Part shown: positions 1 to 5,198 of the stretch, in pieces
Numbering within the stretch: the first letter of the stretch is position 1
Layout of the letters: each line of letters opens with the position of its first letter
Origin: Planctomycetaceae bacterium
GTDB taxonomy: Bacteria; Planctomycetota; Planctomycetia; Pirellulales; Thermoguttaceae
Assembly (NCBI GenBank): GCA_031283515.1
Contig: JAITBS010000590.1
Location: forward strand, 1 to 5,198
Reading direction: 5' to 3'
DNA length: 5,198 nt
Notes under the pieces: model-generated
Databases searched by the model: none
Seen by the model: only the letters and a program-made list of their open reading frames with translations
Told to the model about the DNA's origin: nothing
Position numbers and translations under genes: made by a program

Positions 1-17
1 GATTCAGGTGTGATTTT

Positions 18-63
18 ACCCACCCCGTTGGGGCGGGTTATAATCCTAATGCCCTTTCAGGGC
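18..63 (+). repeat. REP-like palindrome unit, forward copy
   Basis: Two hairpin-forming palindromes stand in series. The first, 18-38, has arms ACCCACCCC and GGGGCGGGT around a GTT loop, with one A/C mismatch. The second, 51-63, is GCCCT-TTC-AGGGC. The linker contains TATAATCCT. Positions 18-47 recur in inverted orientation at 130-159 with one mismatch in 30 bases. No T-tract follows either hairpin, so a simple intrinsic terminator is unlikely. Such short GC-rich palindromes in AT-rich intergenic DNA look like REP elements, which in other bacteria are moved by RAYT/IS200-type TnpA proteins. No such gene lies in this window. Confidence 0.75.
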
Positions 64-65
64 AA

Positions 66-86
66 ATATATTGTTTTGTAATATAT
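66..86. repeat. AT-rich inverted repeat between the REP-like units
   Basis: The arms ATATATT (66-72) and AATATAT (80-86) pair perfectly around a 7-base loop, GTTTTGT. The stem sits between the two larger palindrome units but is not at their exact centre (about 88). It is all A/T and could arise by chance in such composition, so its role is unknown. Confidence 0.4.
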
Positions 87-112
87 CAGTAACATTTTTG
101 TTTTTCACATTA

Positions 113-159
113 GCCCCGATAGGGGCGTCAGGATTATAACCCACCCCAACGGGGTGGGT
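113..159 (-). repeat. REP-like palindrome unit, inverted copy
   Basis: Read on the minus strand, this begins with the perfect palindrome ACCCACCCC-GTT-GGGGTGGGT (159-139), then the same TATAATCCT linker, then a third hairpin, GCCCC-TATC-GGGGC (126-113). It mirrors the forward unit at 18-63. Where the forward copy has GCCCT-TTC-AGGGC, this one has a different small palindrome in the equivalent place. The arms have compensating bases: the large palindrome is perfect here and has one mismatch in the other copy. That suggests selection or copying of the folded form, which is an inference. Confidence 0.75.
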
Positions 160-181
160 AACGAATCATAATAAAAAATGA

Positions 182-194
182 GCCCTGAAAGGGC
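182..194. repeat. Small GC-rich palindrome of the same family
   Basis: GCCCT-GAA-AGGGC is the exact reverse complement of the palindrome at 51-63. It lies outside the inverted pair, separated from it by an A-rich stretch. It is the fifth GC-rich hairpin within 180 bases. Confidence 0.7.
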
Positions 195-250
195 GACAAG
201 ATATTATGGCACAATCATTAGCAAAAATTGTTGTTCATTCCGCTTGCGTT

Positions 251-292
251 ACTATCCACTATCCACTATCCACTATTAACTATTAACTATTA
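251..292 (+). repeat. Heptamer tandem array, 3 x ACTATCC then 3 x ACTATTA
   Basis: Six perfect 7-base units run in tandem: ACTATCC at 251, 258 and 265, then ACTATTA at 272, 279 and 286. Only AC (293-294) separates the array from the ATG at 295. There is no G anywhere in 251-294, so the glycosyltransferase has no Shine-Dalgarno sequence in its leader. The switch from CC to TA units half way suggests two rounds of local expansion. Heptamer arrays of this type are known as short tandemly repeated repetitive sequences in cyanobacteria. Here the array must form part of the 5' untranslated leader, because an in-frame TAA lies within it at 277-279. Confidence 0.9.
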
Positions 293-294
293 AC

Positions 295-1557
295 ATGTTA
301 CTAACGATTACGATTATTTTATTTGTTTTAATTATCATTATTGATGTTGTCCATTATGGTGCGTTGTACCTTTTTTTGCAGGGGATTCGGCGTAACGAAT
401 GGTCAACACCTTCCGGTGAATTTGTTCCGAAAACGATGGTTTTGTTGACTCTTCGCGGAGTTGATCCTTTTTTGAAACGTTGTTTGGAAGGACTGCTGAC
501 GCAGGATTACCCAAATTATACGATTCGATTGATTGTTGATCATCCCGAAGATTCGGCATTAAATGTTGCGAAAGAAATTGTTGAAGTTCATCATGCGGAC
601 AATGTTGAATTTATTGTTGTTGACGAACATTTTGAAACATGTACGTTAAAATGTAATTCGCTTTATCATGCGGTTGCGTCACTTGATTTGTCGTATGAAG
701 TTGTTGTGATTCTGGATGCGGACACGAATCCGCATCAGGGTTGGTTACGTCAATTGGTGGAGCCGCTTTCCGATTCACGTTTTGCGGCGGCAACCGGTCA
801 ACGTTGGTATATTCCCGATACTCCCAATTCGGGTTCTTTAGTACGTTATCTTTGGAATGCTGCTGCGGTTGTCCAACTTTATTTGTATCGGATTGCGTGG
901 GGAGGTTCGCTGGCACTTCGGCGCGATTTGTTTACCCAAGGAAATCTTTTGGACTCTTGGAAAACAGCATTTACCGATGACGCCGCCATTTCAGAAAGTA
1001 TCAAACGTGTCGGAAGCAAAACCGCTTTTGTTCCATCATTGTTCATGGTAAACCGTGAAACGTGTACACTTCAATCATTTCATCGTTGGGTAAAACGCCA
1101 ACTCCTTTGTGCTAAGTTACATCATCCGGCATGGAATGCGGTTGCGTTTCAGGGAATATTAATTACGTTACCATTATTAACATGTATCGGTCTTTTGGTA
1201 ACAGGATTCTTATTTTGGGAAAAGTCCCTCATCTATTGGAATTTAGGGTCACTTGCTATTTATTGGGGCGGCGTGTTCGGAACCTTACCCATCATGGAAC
1301 AAGCAATCCGAAAACTATTACGCCAACGCGGTGAACCATTGAAACGGTGGACAATAGGAACAACGGTTCGTGTTTTGTCCTTGATTCCTGTTACTCAAAT
1401 TGTTTATACATCTGCACTGATTCAACTTTATTTTCTTCATCGGGTTGAGTGGCGTGGTGTTGAATACGAAATCGGTCCCGGAAAACAGGTGCGTCTTATT
1501 GAGTACAAACCTTACAAAGATCATGATCACACAGAAAATAATGCCCAGTCCATTTGA
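295..1557 (+). CDS. Membrane-bound family 2 glycosyltransferase, ceramide-glucosyltransferase-like
   Basis: This 420-residue protein probably transfers a sugar from a nucleotide donor to a lipid or polysaccharide acceptor at the inner face of the cytoplasmic membrane. A hydrophobic anchor spans about residues 2-28. The GT-A catalytic domain covers about 45-280: the strand PKTMVLLTLRG near 45, DAD at 141-143 (metal/nucleotide binding), GGSLALRR at 203-210 (acceptor side) and TDD at 227-229 (catalytic base region). SFHRWVKRQ at 261-269 takes the place of the usual QxxRW, with Ser where Gln is expected. Three hydrophobic segments follow, at about 284-307, 312-333 and 355-381, then a conserved-looking tail VEWRGVEYEIG...VRLIEYKPY (384-407). 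The overall order matches GT2/GT21 enzymes such as ceramide glucosyltransferase and HpnI-like proteins, but the substrate cannot be read from sequence. The start is set by the anchor immediately after Met1 and an in-frame stop at 277-279. No ribosome binding site is present. The gene stands alone, with a 1-kb gap downstream. Confidence 0.88.
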   Translation: MLLTITIILFVLIIIIDVVHYGALYLFLQGIRRNEWSTPSGEFVPKTMVLLTLRGVDPFLKRCLEGLLTQDYPNYTIRLIVDHPEDSALNVAKEIVEVHHADNVEFIVVDEHFETCTLKCNSLYHAVASLDLSYEVVVILDADTNPHQGWLRQLVEPLSDSRFAAATGQRWYIPDTPNSGSLVRYLWNAAAVVQLYLYRIAWGGSLALRRDLFTQGNLLDSWKTAFTDDAAISESIKRVGSKTAFVPSLFMVNRETCTLQSFHRWVKRQLLCAKLHHPAWNAVAFQGILITLPLLTCIGLLVTGFLFWEKSLIYWNLGSLAIYWGGVFGTLPIMEQAIRKLLRQRGEPLKRWTIGTTVRVLSLIPVTQIVYTSALIQLYFLHRVEWRGVEYEIGPGKQVRLIEYKPYKDHDHTENNAQSI

Positions 1558-2243
1558 AATACAGTAACATATTAGATTCAATGTACATGTTTTGGTTTCG
1601 TTTTTTTATTTTGCTCATGTTATTTTTGTTCCTTTCTTGATGCGGCAACCGTATCAATACAATCGTTTTGCCGAAATCTTTGATGTAAGCAGATTGTTCA
1701 ACAAAACAATAAAATCCGTTACATTTTTGAAAAGTTTTAACATTTTTGCAATAACCATATTATCTATATTGGGCAAAATACACAATCGTAGAACACATTA
1801 TAAAATGAATAAATCAATGAGAATAGTTAAGATCGAGCATTTACGATTTTGAGAATTTATTGAAATTATTCTTTTTTGTTTTTGCTGTTATTGGGTGTCC
1901 ATTTCCGACAATTTTGTTCTTTTTGTTTTTTTCCAATAATATCCTTCTATACTTTACACGGTAAAAAATGACCACCGATTTTGTCACGTGATCACCAAAG
2001 TTATTGAGTCATCTCATAGCCGCAAGGCGTCATGTTTTTTCATCCTTTCAATAATTATTTTAATTCACCTTTTGCGGATGCGAGACACAATATAATGGAC
2101 GCTATAAAAAATTAACATGGATTTGTCAAGTGAACAACAAAGTTATTGGGAAAGATCGAATAGAAAAAAGAGACATTTGTAACCGTGTGTAGGATAATAA
2201 ACAACAACTTCATTACATCATTAACAAGGAGAATAATGAGGTT

Positions 2244-2312
2244 CGCAAGCGGAATTACTACCGAAATGGTACTACTCCACATGTGACACTCTCCACTATC
2301 AACTCTCCACAT
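2244..2312 (+). repeat. Degenerate copy of the CGCWWGCG plus ACTATCC/CTCCAC repeat
   Basis: CGCAAGCGGAAT at 2244-2255 is the exact reverse complement of 237-248. In both places the palindromic CGCWWGCG core is followed rightwards by TTACTA and then by pyrimidine-rich ACT-type repeats. Here these are imperfect: ACTCTCCAC appears twice near 2287-2311, flanking TATCA. The shared arrangement suggests one dispersed repeat family with a palindromic head and a simple-repeat tail. The unit is too diverged to define its borders. Confidence 0.45.
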
Positions 2313-2450
2313 TTGAAATGATACAAACAAAAATTCCGCTGAAATATTCCATGAAATATTACAATTTTTTTTTAATGTACCAAAGTGTCCATACCAAACA
2401 GAATCAACCCTAAAAATAAAGGAATTTATTTTATAATCACAGAAAATTTC

Positions 2451-2479
2451 TTGATCTTTTGTTTGCTCTTCTCTAAAAA
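2451..2479 (+). promoter_or_regulatory. Weak sigma-70-like promoter candidate for the chemoreceptor
   Basis: TTGATC (2451-2456) and TAAAAA (2474-2479) are 17 bases apart. Each matches four of six consensus positions. Initiation would fall near 2486 and give a leader of about 90 bases. In AT-rich DNA such matches are common, so this is only a candidate. I saw no FliA-type (flagellar/chemotaxis) promoter. Confidence 0.22.
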
Positions 2480-2556
2480 TTCCAACGAGGAGCAATACCA
2501 AAGGAAATTCAGAAAATCTCACAAAACACTCGGAAAATCGTCCTCTCCCTAAACTA

Positions 2557-2563
2557 TGAGGAG
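2557..2563 (+). promoter_or_regulatory. Ribosome binding site of the chemoreceptor gene
   Basis: TGAGGAG lies 11 bases before the ATG at 2575, which is slightly long spacing but a strong purine match. It supports this start over other possibilities; the ATG at 2556 is in another frame and overlaps the site. It contrasts with the glycosyltransferase, which has no such site. Confidence 0.7.
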
Positions 2564-2574
2564 TTTTTATTGTT

Positions 2575-4623
2575 ATGCTGAACAAATACAGAATTGGAAC
2601 CAAACTAAGCGGTGGTTTTATTATTGTACTGATCTTATTAATACTTGTTACCGCAACTTCGTGGTTCGGTTTGAAAACTATCAATTCCAATATGACCGTC
2701 TTTCTCAAAATAGAACAACTTCAGGGAAATGTTCGGCAGATAAGATTGAACATTCTCAACTCAGTTACAACCGCCTTAAATTCTTCCCTCACTCATGACC
2801 TAAAATACGAACAAAACCGGCAAAAATACGATAAACTCATTCAGGAACTCATGGATCAAATTCGTGATCAGTTACCGCCCGAAACTCGAAATGATTTCGC
2901 AAGTATTGAAAAAAGTTACGCAGAATTTATTAAAGGTGATACCAATTGGTATCAGGAAGAACGAAAACGAATTGAAACTCTTCGAAAATTCGCCGAAGCC
3001 GGACAAACTATCGTCGATAATCTTCAAGGTTGTATCACCACAATCTCAGAGGCAATGGAAAAAAATATCATCGAAAATAATAACAAAAAATATTACAGCA
3101 AAGACTTGGTCAATTTAGAAACATTATTTGAAACAGCACTCGCGCAAATGCAAAACGCTCGGCAATGGTATTATCAATCCCTAGATGCTCTGGATATGCC
3201 AAGCAAATTGAAATTTCAATCAGATATCGACGAAGTGATTAAAAAATTGTTAGAGGAAATGGAAAAAGCCCAAACAAGTCCCTTCCTCAAAGAACATCTC
3301 AATATTATCAACGAAACCACCGCTCATATCAAAGAGTGGCAAGGATATATGGATGAAATGCTTCGATGCAATAAAGAACAAAGACAATCCGATATCGTTA
3401 ACGCCCAATTCAGCGAAGAACTTGTACAACTCACCGGAAAAATTGTTGAACAACTCACCAACAAAACAGAAGAAATCCGAAAAACAACCGATCAAATTGT
3501 TACTCAAGTTATTTGGTTAATTCTTGGAGTTTCTGTACTGGCGTTGTTGTTTGGAATTATTATTAGTATTGTCCTGAGTCGGAATATTTCCTCTGGATTA
3601 CTTAAAGCTCTCAATGTGGTAAAACGTCTCGTGGGCGACGGTGATTTGAGTATCGAAATCAAACCGAATTTACTGAACCGGCATGATGAAGTCGGTGATC
3701 TGATGAAAGGACTCAATCTCGTCTTAAACGATTACAAAACTGTCGATAAAATGGCAAATGCCTTAGCTTCTGGTAATTGGCGTATCACTATTAAAGAAAA
3801 GAGTAATCTTGATTCCATGAATAGAAATCTCACTAAAATGCTGGAAGAAGTTAATTCCGTCTTGTTCGAAATACACCATAGTGTTAAACAACTTTCAACA
3901 GGAGTTACAGAAATTTCCGGTGCTTCACAAACATTGTCCAACGGTTCGCAAGAATCAGCTGCATCGATGGAAGAAATAACAGCTTCCATGAGTGAAATCA
4001 GCAACCAAACCAAAAAGAACGCCCAAAGTGCCGGTAAAGCCCATGACCTGGCACAAAAAGCATCCGATGCCGCAGAAAATGGTCAACAAGCAATGCAGGA
4101 AATGACCGTCGCAATGAAACGAATTACAAAAAATTCAGACGAAATTCAACGTGTAATCAAAGTTATTGATGATATTGCCTTCCAAACAAATCTCTTAGCA
4201 TTGAATGCCGCAGTTGAAGCAGCACGAGCAGGTGCACATGGCAAAGGTTTTGCTGTGGTTGCGGAGGAAGTTCGCAATCTTGCCGCTCGCAGTGCCAAAG
4301 CCGCCAAAGAAACAACCGATTTAATTTCAACAAGCGGTAAAGAAATAAATTTAGGCGGCGAAGTCGCAGAACGCACTTCACAAACACTCAACTCCATCGT
4401 CGAACAAATTAGACAAACAACCGATCTGGTCGCCAGTATCGCCACTGCAAGCAATGAACAAGCTCAAGGAGTGGAACAAGTTACCGTCGGATTACGGCAA
4501 ATCGATTCTGTAACTCAACAAAATTCGGCAGCCGCAGAAGAATCCGCCAGCGCAGCAAGCGAAATGAACAGTATGGCAAATAACTTGGAAAAAATCGTGT
4601 CAAAATTTCAACTACGCACTTAA
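2575..4623 (+). CDS. Methyl-accepting chemotaxis protein with long helical periplasmic sensor
   Basis: This 682-residue transmembrane chemoreceptor senses a ligand outside the cytoplasmic membrane and controls CheA kinase through CheW. TM1 is about residues 12-34, after a typical KYRIGTKLSGGF start. The periplasmic part, about 35-310, is rich in predicted amphipathic helix and has no PAS/Cache-like features. At about 275 residues it is close in size to helical bimodular (HBM) sensors and longer than a single four-helix bundle. TM2 is about 311-335. A HAMP domain follows (about 336-390), then a second HAMP-like stretch (about 391-430, ALASGNWRITIKEKSNLDSM). The signalling hairpin is intact: DDIAFQTNLLALNAAVEAAR begins at 532, and AGAHGKGFAVVAEEVRNLA follows. 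Methylation-type sites AAxxEExxAS occur at 462-471 (E466/E467) and, as SAxxEExxSA, at 651-660 (E655/E656). The spacing to the tip resembles the 36-heptad class. No C-terminal CheR/CheB-tethering pentapeptide is present; the protein ends KFQLRT. No che genes adjoin it, so it is an orphan receptor. Its ligand is unknown. Confidence 0.95.
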   Translation: MLNKYRIGTKLSGGFIIVLILLILVTATSWFGLKTINSNMTVFLKIEQLQGNVRQIRLNILNSVTTALNSSLTHDLKYEQNRQKYDKLIQELMDQIRDQLPPETRNDFASIEKSYAEFIKGDTNWYQEERKRIETLRKFAEAGQTIVDNLQGCITTISEAMEKNIIENNNKKYYSKDLVNLETLFETALAQMQNARQWYYQSLDALDMPSKLKFQSDIDEVIKKLLEEMEKAQTSPFLKEHLNIINETTAHIKEWQGYMDEMLRCNKEQRQSDIVNAQFSEELVQLTGKIVEQLTNKTEEIRKTTDQIVTQVIWLILGVSVLALLFGIIISIVLSRNISSGLLKALNVVKRLVGDGDLSIEIKPNLLNRHDEVGDLMKGLNLVLNDYKTVDKMANALASGNWRITIKEKSNLDSMNRNLTKMLEEVNSVLFEIHHSVKQLSTGVTEISGASQTLSNGSQESAASMEEITASMSEISNQTKKNAQSAGKAHDLAQKASDAAENGQQAMQEMTVAMKRITKNSDEIQRVIKVIDDIAFQTNLLALNAAVEAARAGAHGKGFAVVAEEVRNLAARSAKAAKETTDLISTSGKEINLGGEVAERTSQTLNSIVEQIRQTTDLVASIATASNEQAQGVEQVTVGLRQIDSVTQQNSAAAEESASAASEMNSMANNLEKIVSKFQLRT

Positions 4624-4686
4624 TATAAAAAAATCCCTTCACAAATATTTAAAACAAAAATACCTAAAATCAAAATTGTGTTTCGA

Positions 4687-4776
4687 GTCTTTTCGTTCCG
4701 TGTCTTTTCGTTTCATGTCTTTTCGTTTCGTGTCTTTTCTCTTTGTTTCTTTTCTTTTCATTCTTTTCTTGTTTGT
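4687..4776. repeat. 15-bp tandem repeat, GTCTTTTCGTTTCGT-like, about six units
   Basis: Units begin at 4687, 4702, 4717, 4732, 4747 and 4762. The first three are near-identical (GTCTTTTCGTTTCAT/CGT types) and the last three decay progressively into CTTTT-rich sequence. A partial unit precedes 4687. On the minus strand the 15-base period would read as a five-residue repeat, KRHET, in an open frame that ends at 4670. That frame needs a TTG start and has no ribosome binding site, so I treat the array as non-coding. On the plus strand it is almost free of A. Confidence 0.85.
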
Positions 4777-4778
4777 TG

Positions 4779-4908
4779 GTACTTCCGTGTGTGGCTTTTT
4801 TAGTTGTTGATAATACAACTTTTTTGACGCAATGAATCTTGGGTTTGAGTTTCAAATCAAATGCAAATTACAAGATAAATTATGTTGCACACGGAAGTAC
4901 GTTTTTTT
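4779..4908 (+). ncRNA. Candidate structured element: 13-bp perfect stem closing two hairpins, then T7
   Basis: GTACTTCCGTGTG (4779-4791) and CACACGGAAGTAC (4888-4900) are perfectly complementary across a 96-base interval. The interval holds hairpins at 4802-4820 (AGTTGT/ACAACT) and 4844-4856 (TTTGA/TCAAA). The second arm is followed by G and seven Ts (4902-4908), as in an intrinsic terminator. Read as plus-strand RNA, this could fold into a multi-branched structure ending in a terminator. It might be the 3' end of the chemoreceptor message or a separate small RNA. A small mobile element with terminal inverted repeats is the main alternative, though I see no target-site duplication. Confidence 0.3.
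4802..4825 (+). terminator. Possible intrinsic terminator downstream of the chemoreceptor
   Basis: The stem is AGTTGT-ACAACT with a 7-base loop, TGATAAT, and the last stem T runs on into five more Ts (4821-4825). The stem has only two G-C pairs, so it is weak. The T-tract is on the plus-strand side only, so it would act on transcripts from the chemoreceptor, whose stop is about 180 bases upstream. Confidence 0.38.
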
Positions 4909-4985
4909 CATCGAAGTTTTGTATCTATTCGGTATGCCGGCAACATTTCTCAGATAACGTCGCCAACTTGTTGTAAATATTGCGG

Positions 4986-5003
4986 AAACGGTTACGTTTT
5001 TTT
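4986..5003 (+). terminator. Weak hairpin with T-tract at the convergent gene boundary
   Basis: AAACG (4986-4990) pairs with CGTTT (4995-4999) around GTTA, and Ts continue to 5003. It sits immediately beyond the minus-strand stop codon and would stop plus-strand read-through into the antisense of the oxidoreductase gene. The five-pair stem has only two G-C pairs, so the support is modest. Confidence 0.25.
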
Positions 5004-5198
5004 AATCATTCCAATGTGTTTCAATTCCCTGTGTACGAATAAACTCTTGAAACTCTGTTAATAAAGGTGCTTTTTCGCGTACCATTCGAGGTATAACTTT
5101 TTTTTGCAAGGAAAATACAGTAAGCAAACCAACAGACTCTCCTATATTCCATTCCGTTGGATGTAACCGATAACAACCATTCGTAATATGAGTTGTAC
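5002..5198 (-). CDS. C-terminal end of a probable FAD-dependent oxidoreductase (partial)
   Basis: On the minus strand an open frame enters at the window edge and ends at a TAA at 5004-5002, giving 64 complete codons. It starts TTHITNGCYRLHPTEWNIGE and ends FIRTQGIETHWND. The sequence NGCYRLHPTEWNIGES, followed by a small hydrophobic helix (VGLLTVFSL), matches my recollection of the C-terminal FAD-contacting segment of the large FAD-dependent oxidoreductase family (FAD_oxidored type). These proteins are abundant in planctomycetes and relatives and are often annotated as xanthan-lyase-related. The Rossmann GxGxxG motif would be at the N-terminus, outside the window, so cofactor and substrate cannot be confirmed. 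The gene converges on the chemoreceptor. Start and full length are not visible. Confidence 0.72.
   Translation of the reverse strand, partial: TTHITNGCYRLHPTEWNIGESVGLLTVFSLQKKVIPRMVREKAPLLTEFQEFIRTQGIETHWND

Larger units (their letters stand above)
1558..2574. other. Long AT-rich intergenic region without a convincing gene
   Basis: About 1 kb separates the glycosyltransferase from the chemoreceptor. Open frames here lack ribosome binding sites, family resemblance and coding-like composition. Visible details are overlapping palindromes TCACGTGA (1984-1991) and GTGATCAC (1988-1995), a CAAAGTTATTG sequence shared by the areas near 1998 and 2137, a TATAAT at 2091-2096 and another at 2432-2437, both without a matching -35, a direct repeat TGAAATATT at 2340 and 2352, and degenerate copies of the upstream repeat motifs near 2244-2312. 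No clear terminator follows the glycosyltransferase. The region could be decayed coding DNA, but I see no recognisable remnant. Confidence 0.6.
4624..5001. other. Convergent intergenic region rich in repeats and hairpins
   Basis: About 380 bases lie between the 3' ends of the chemoreceptor (plus) and the oxidoreductase (minus). They contain a pyrimidine-rich 15-bp tandem repeat, a hairpin with T-tract, a 13-bp perfect inverted repeat, the palindrome TGCCGGCA (4935-4942) and a weak hairpin next to the minus-strand stop. No gene is supported here. Confidence 0.7.

Noticed and set aside
39..44. TATAAT hexamer in the REP-like linker as a -10 box
   Set aside because: The expected -35 position is inside the GC-rich hairpin with no TTGACA-like sequence. 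The same hexamer occurs in the inverted copy, so it belongs to the repeat.
18..194. CRISPR array
   Set aside because: The repeats are inverted palindromes with unequal spacing and no regular direct-repeat/spacer alternation.
207..223. Sigma-54-like promoter TGGCAC...TTAGCA upstream of the glycosyltransferase
   Set aside because: The GG and GC elements are 11 bases apart rather than the required 10, and the -12 element is a poor match.
1592..1852. 86-codon plus-strand open frame in the 1-kb gap
   Set aside because: The composition follows the AT-rich background (Phe, Ile, Lys), there is no ribosome binding site and I recognise no motif.
2029..2040. GCC-GCAA-GGC hairpin followed by TTTTTT near 2035
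   Set aside because: The stem is only three base pairs and the T-run starts several bases after it, so a terminator is not supported.
2112..2708. 198-codon open frame on the minus strand
   Set aside because: It overlaps the start of the chemoreceptor gene in antisense, runs through the repeat region, has no ribosome binding site and reads as low-complexity hydrophobic residues with no family resemblance.
4670..4855. 61-codon basic minus-strand frame containing KRHET repeats
   Set aside because: It needs a TTG start, has no ribosome binding site, and half of it is explained by the 15-bp tandem repeat. It is kept as a repeat and discussed as a finding.

Overview
This 5.2 kb window is AT-rich bacterial DNA. 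It has two complete plus-strand genes, the 3' end of a third gene on the minus strand, and large non-coding gaps with short palindromes, heptamer and 15-mer tandem repeats, and candidate RNA hairpins. The gene families, the roomy intergenic spaces and the GCCCT...AGGGC-type palindromes together suggest a low-GC member of the Planctomycetota/Verrucomicrobiota (PVC) group. This is an inference from protein style; no marker gene is present.

Layout. Positions 1-294 hold a cluster of REP-like palindromes, including a 30-bp inverted pair, and then a six-copy heptamer array that runs almost to the next start codon. Positions 295-1557 encode a membrane-anchored family 2 glycosyltransferase of the ceramide-glucosyltransferase-like type. 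Positions 1558-2574 form a gap of about 1 kb with no convincing gene, containing degenerate copies of the upstream repeat motifs and a weak promoter candidate. Positions 2575-4623 encode a methyl-accepting chemotaxis protein with a long, apparently all-helical periplasmic sensor, a HAMP region that looks double, and a complete signalling hairpin. Positions 4624-5001 are a convergent intergenic region with a possible terminator, a 15-bp tandem repeat and a 13-bp perfect inverted repeat followed by a T-tract. Positions 5002-5198 on the minus strand are the last 64 codons of a protein I assign, from its C-terminal motif, to an FAD-dependent oxidoreductase family.

The three genes show no operon logic. 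The glycosyltransferase and the chemoreceptor are separated by 1 kb, no che genes are present, and the oxidoreductase converges on the chemoreceptor. The chemoreceptor would feed a CheA/CheW array encoded elsewhere. The glycosyltransferase would act at the cytoplasmic membrane on a lipid or polysaccharide. I found no clear new multi-gene system. The more unusual signals are in the non-coding DNA: the G-free heptamer array abutting a start codon, the inverted palindrome cluster, and the structured element at 4779-4908.
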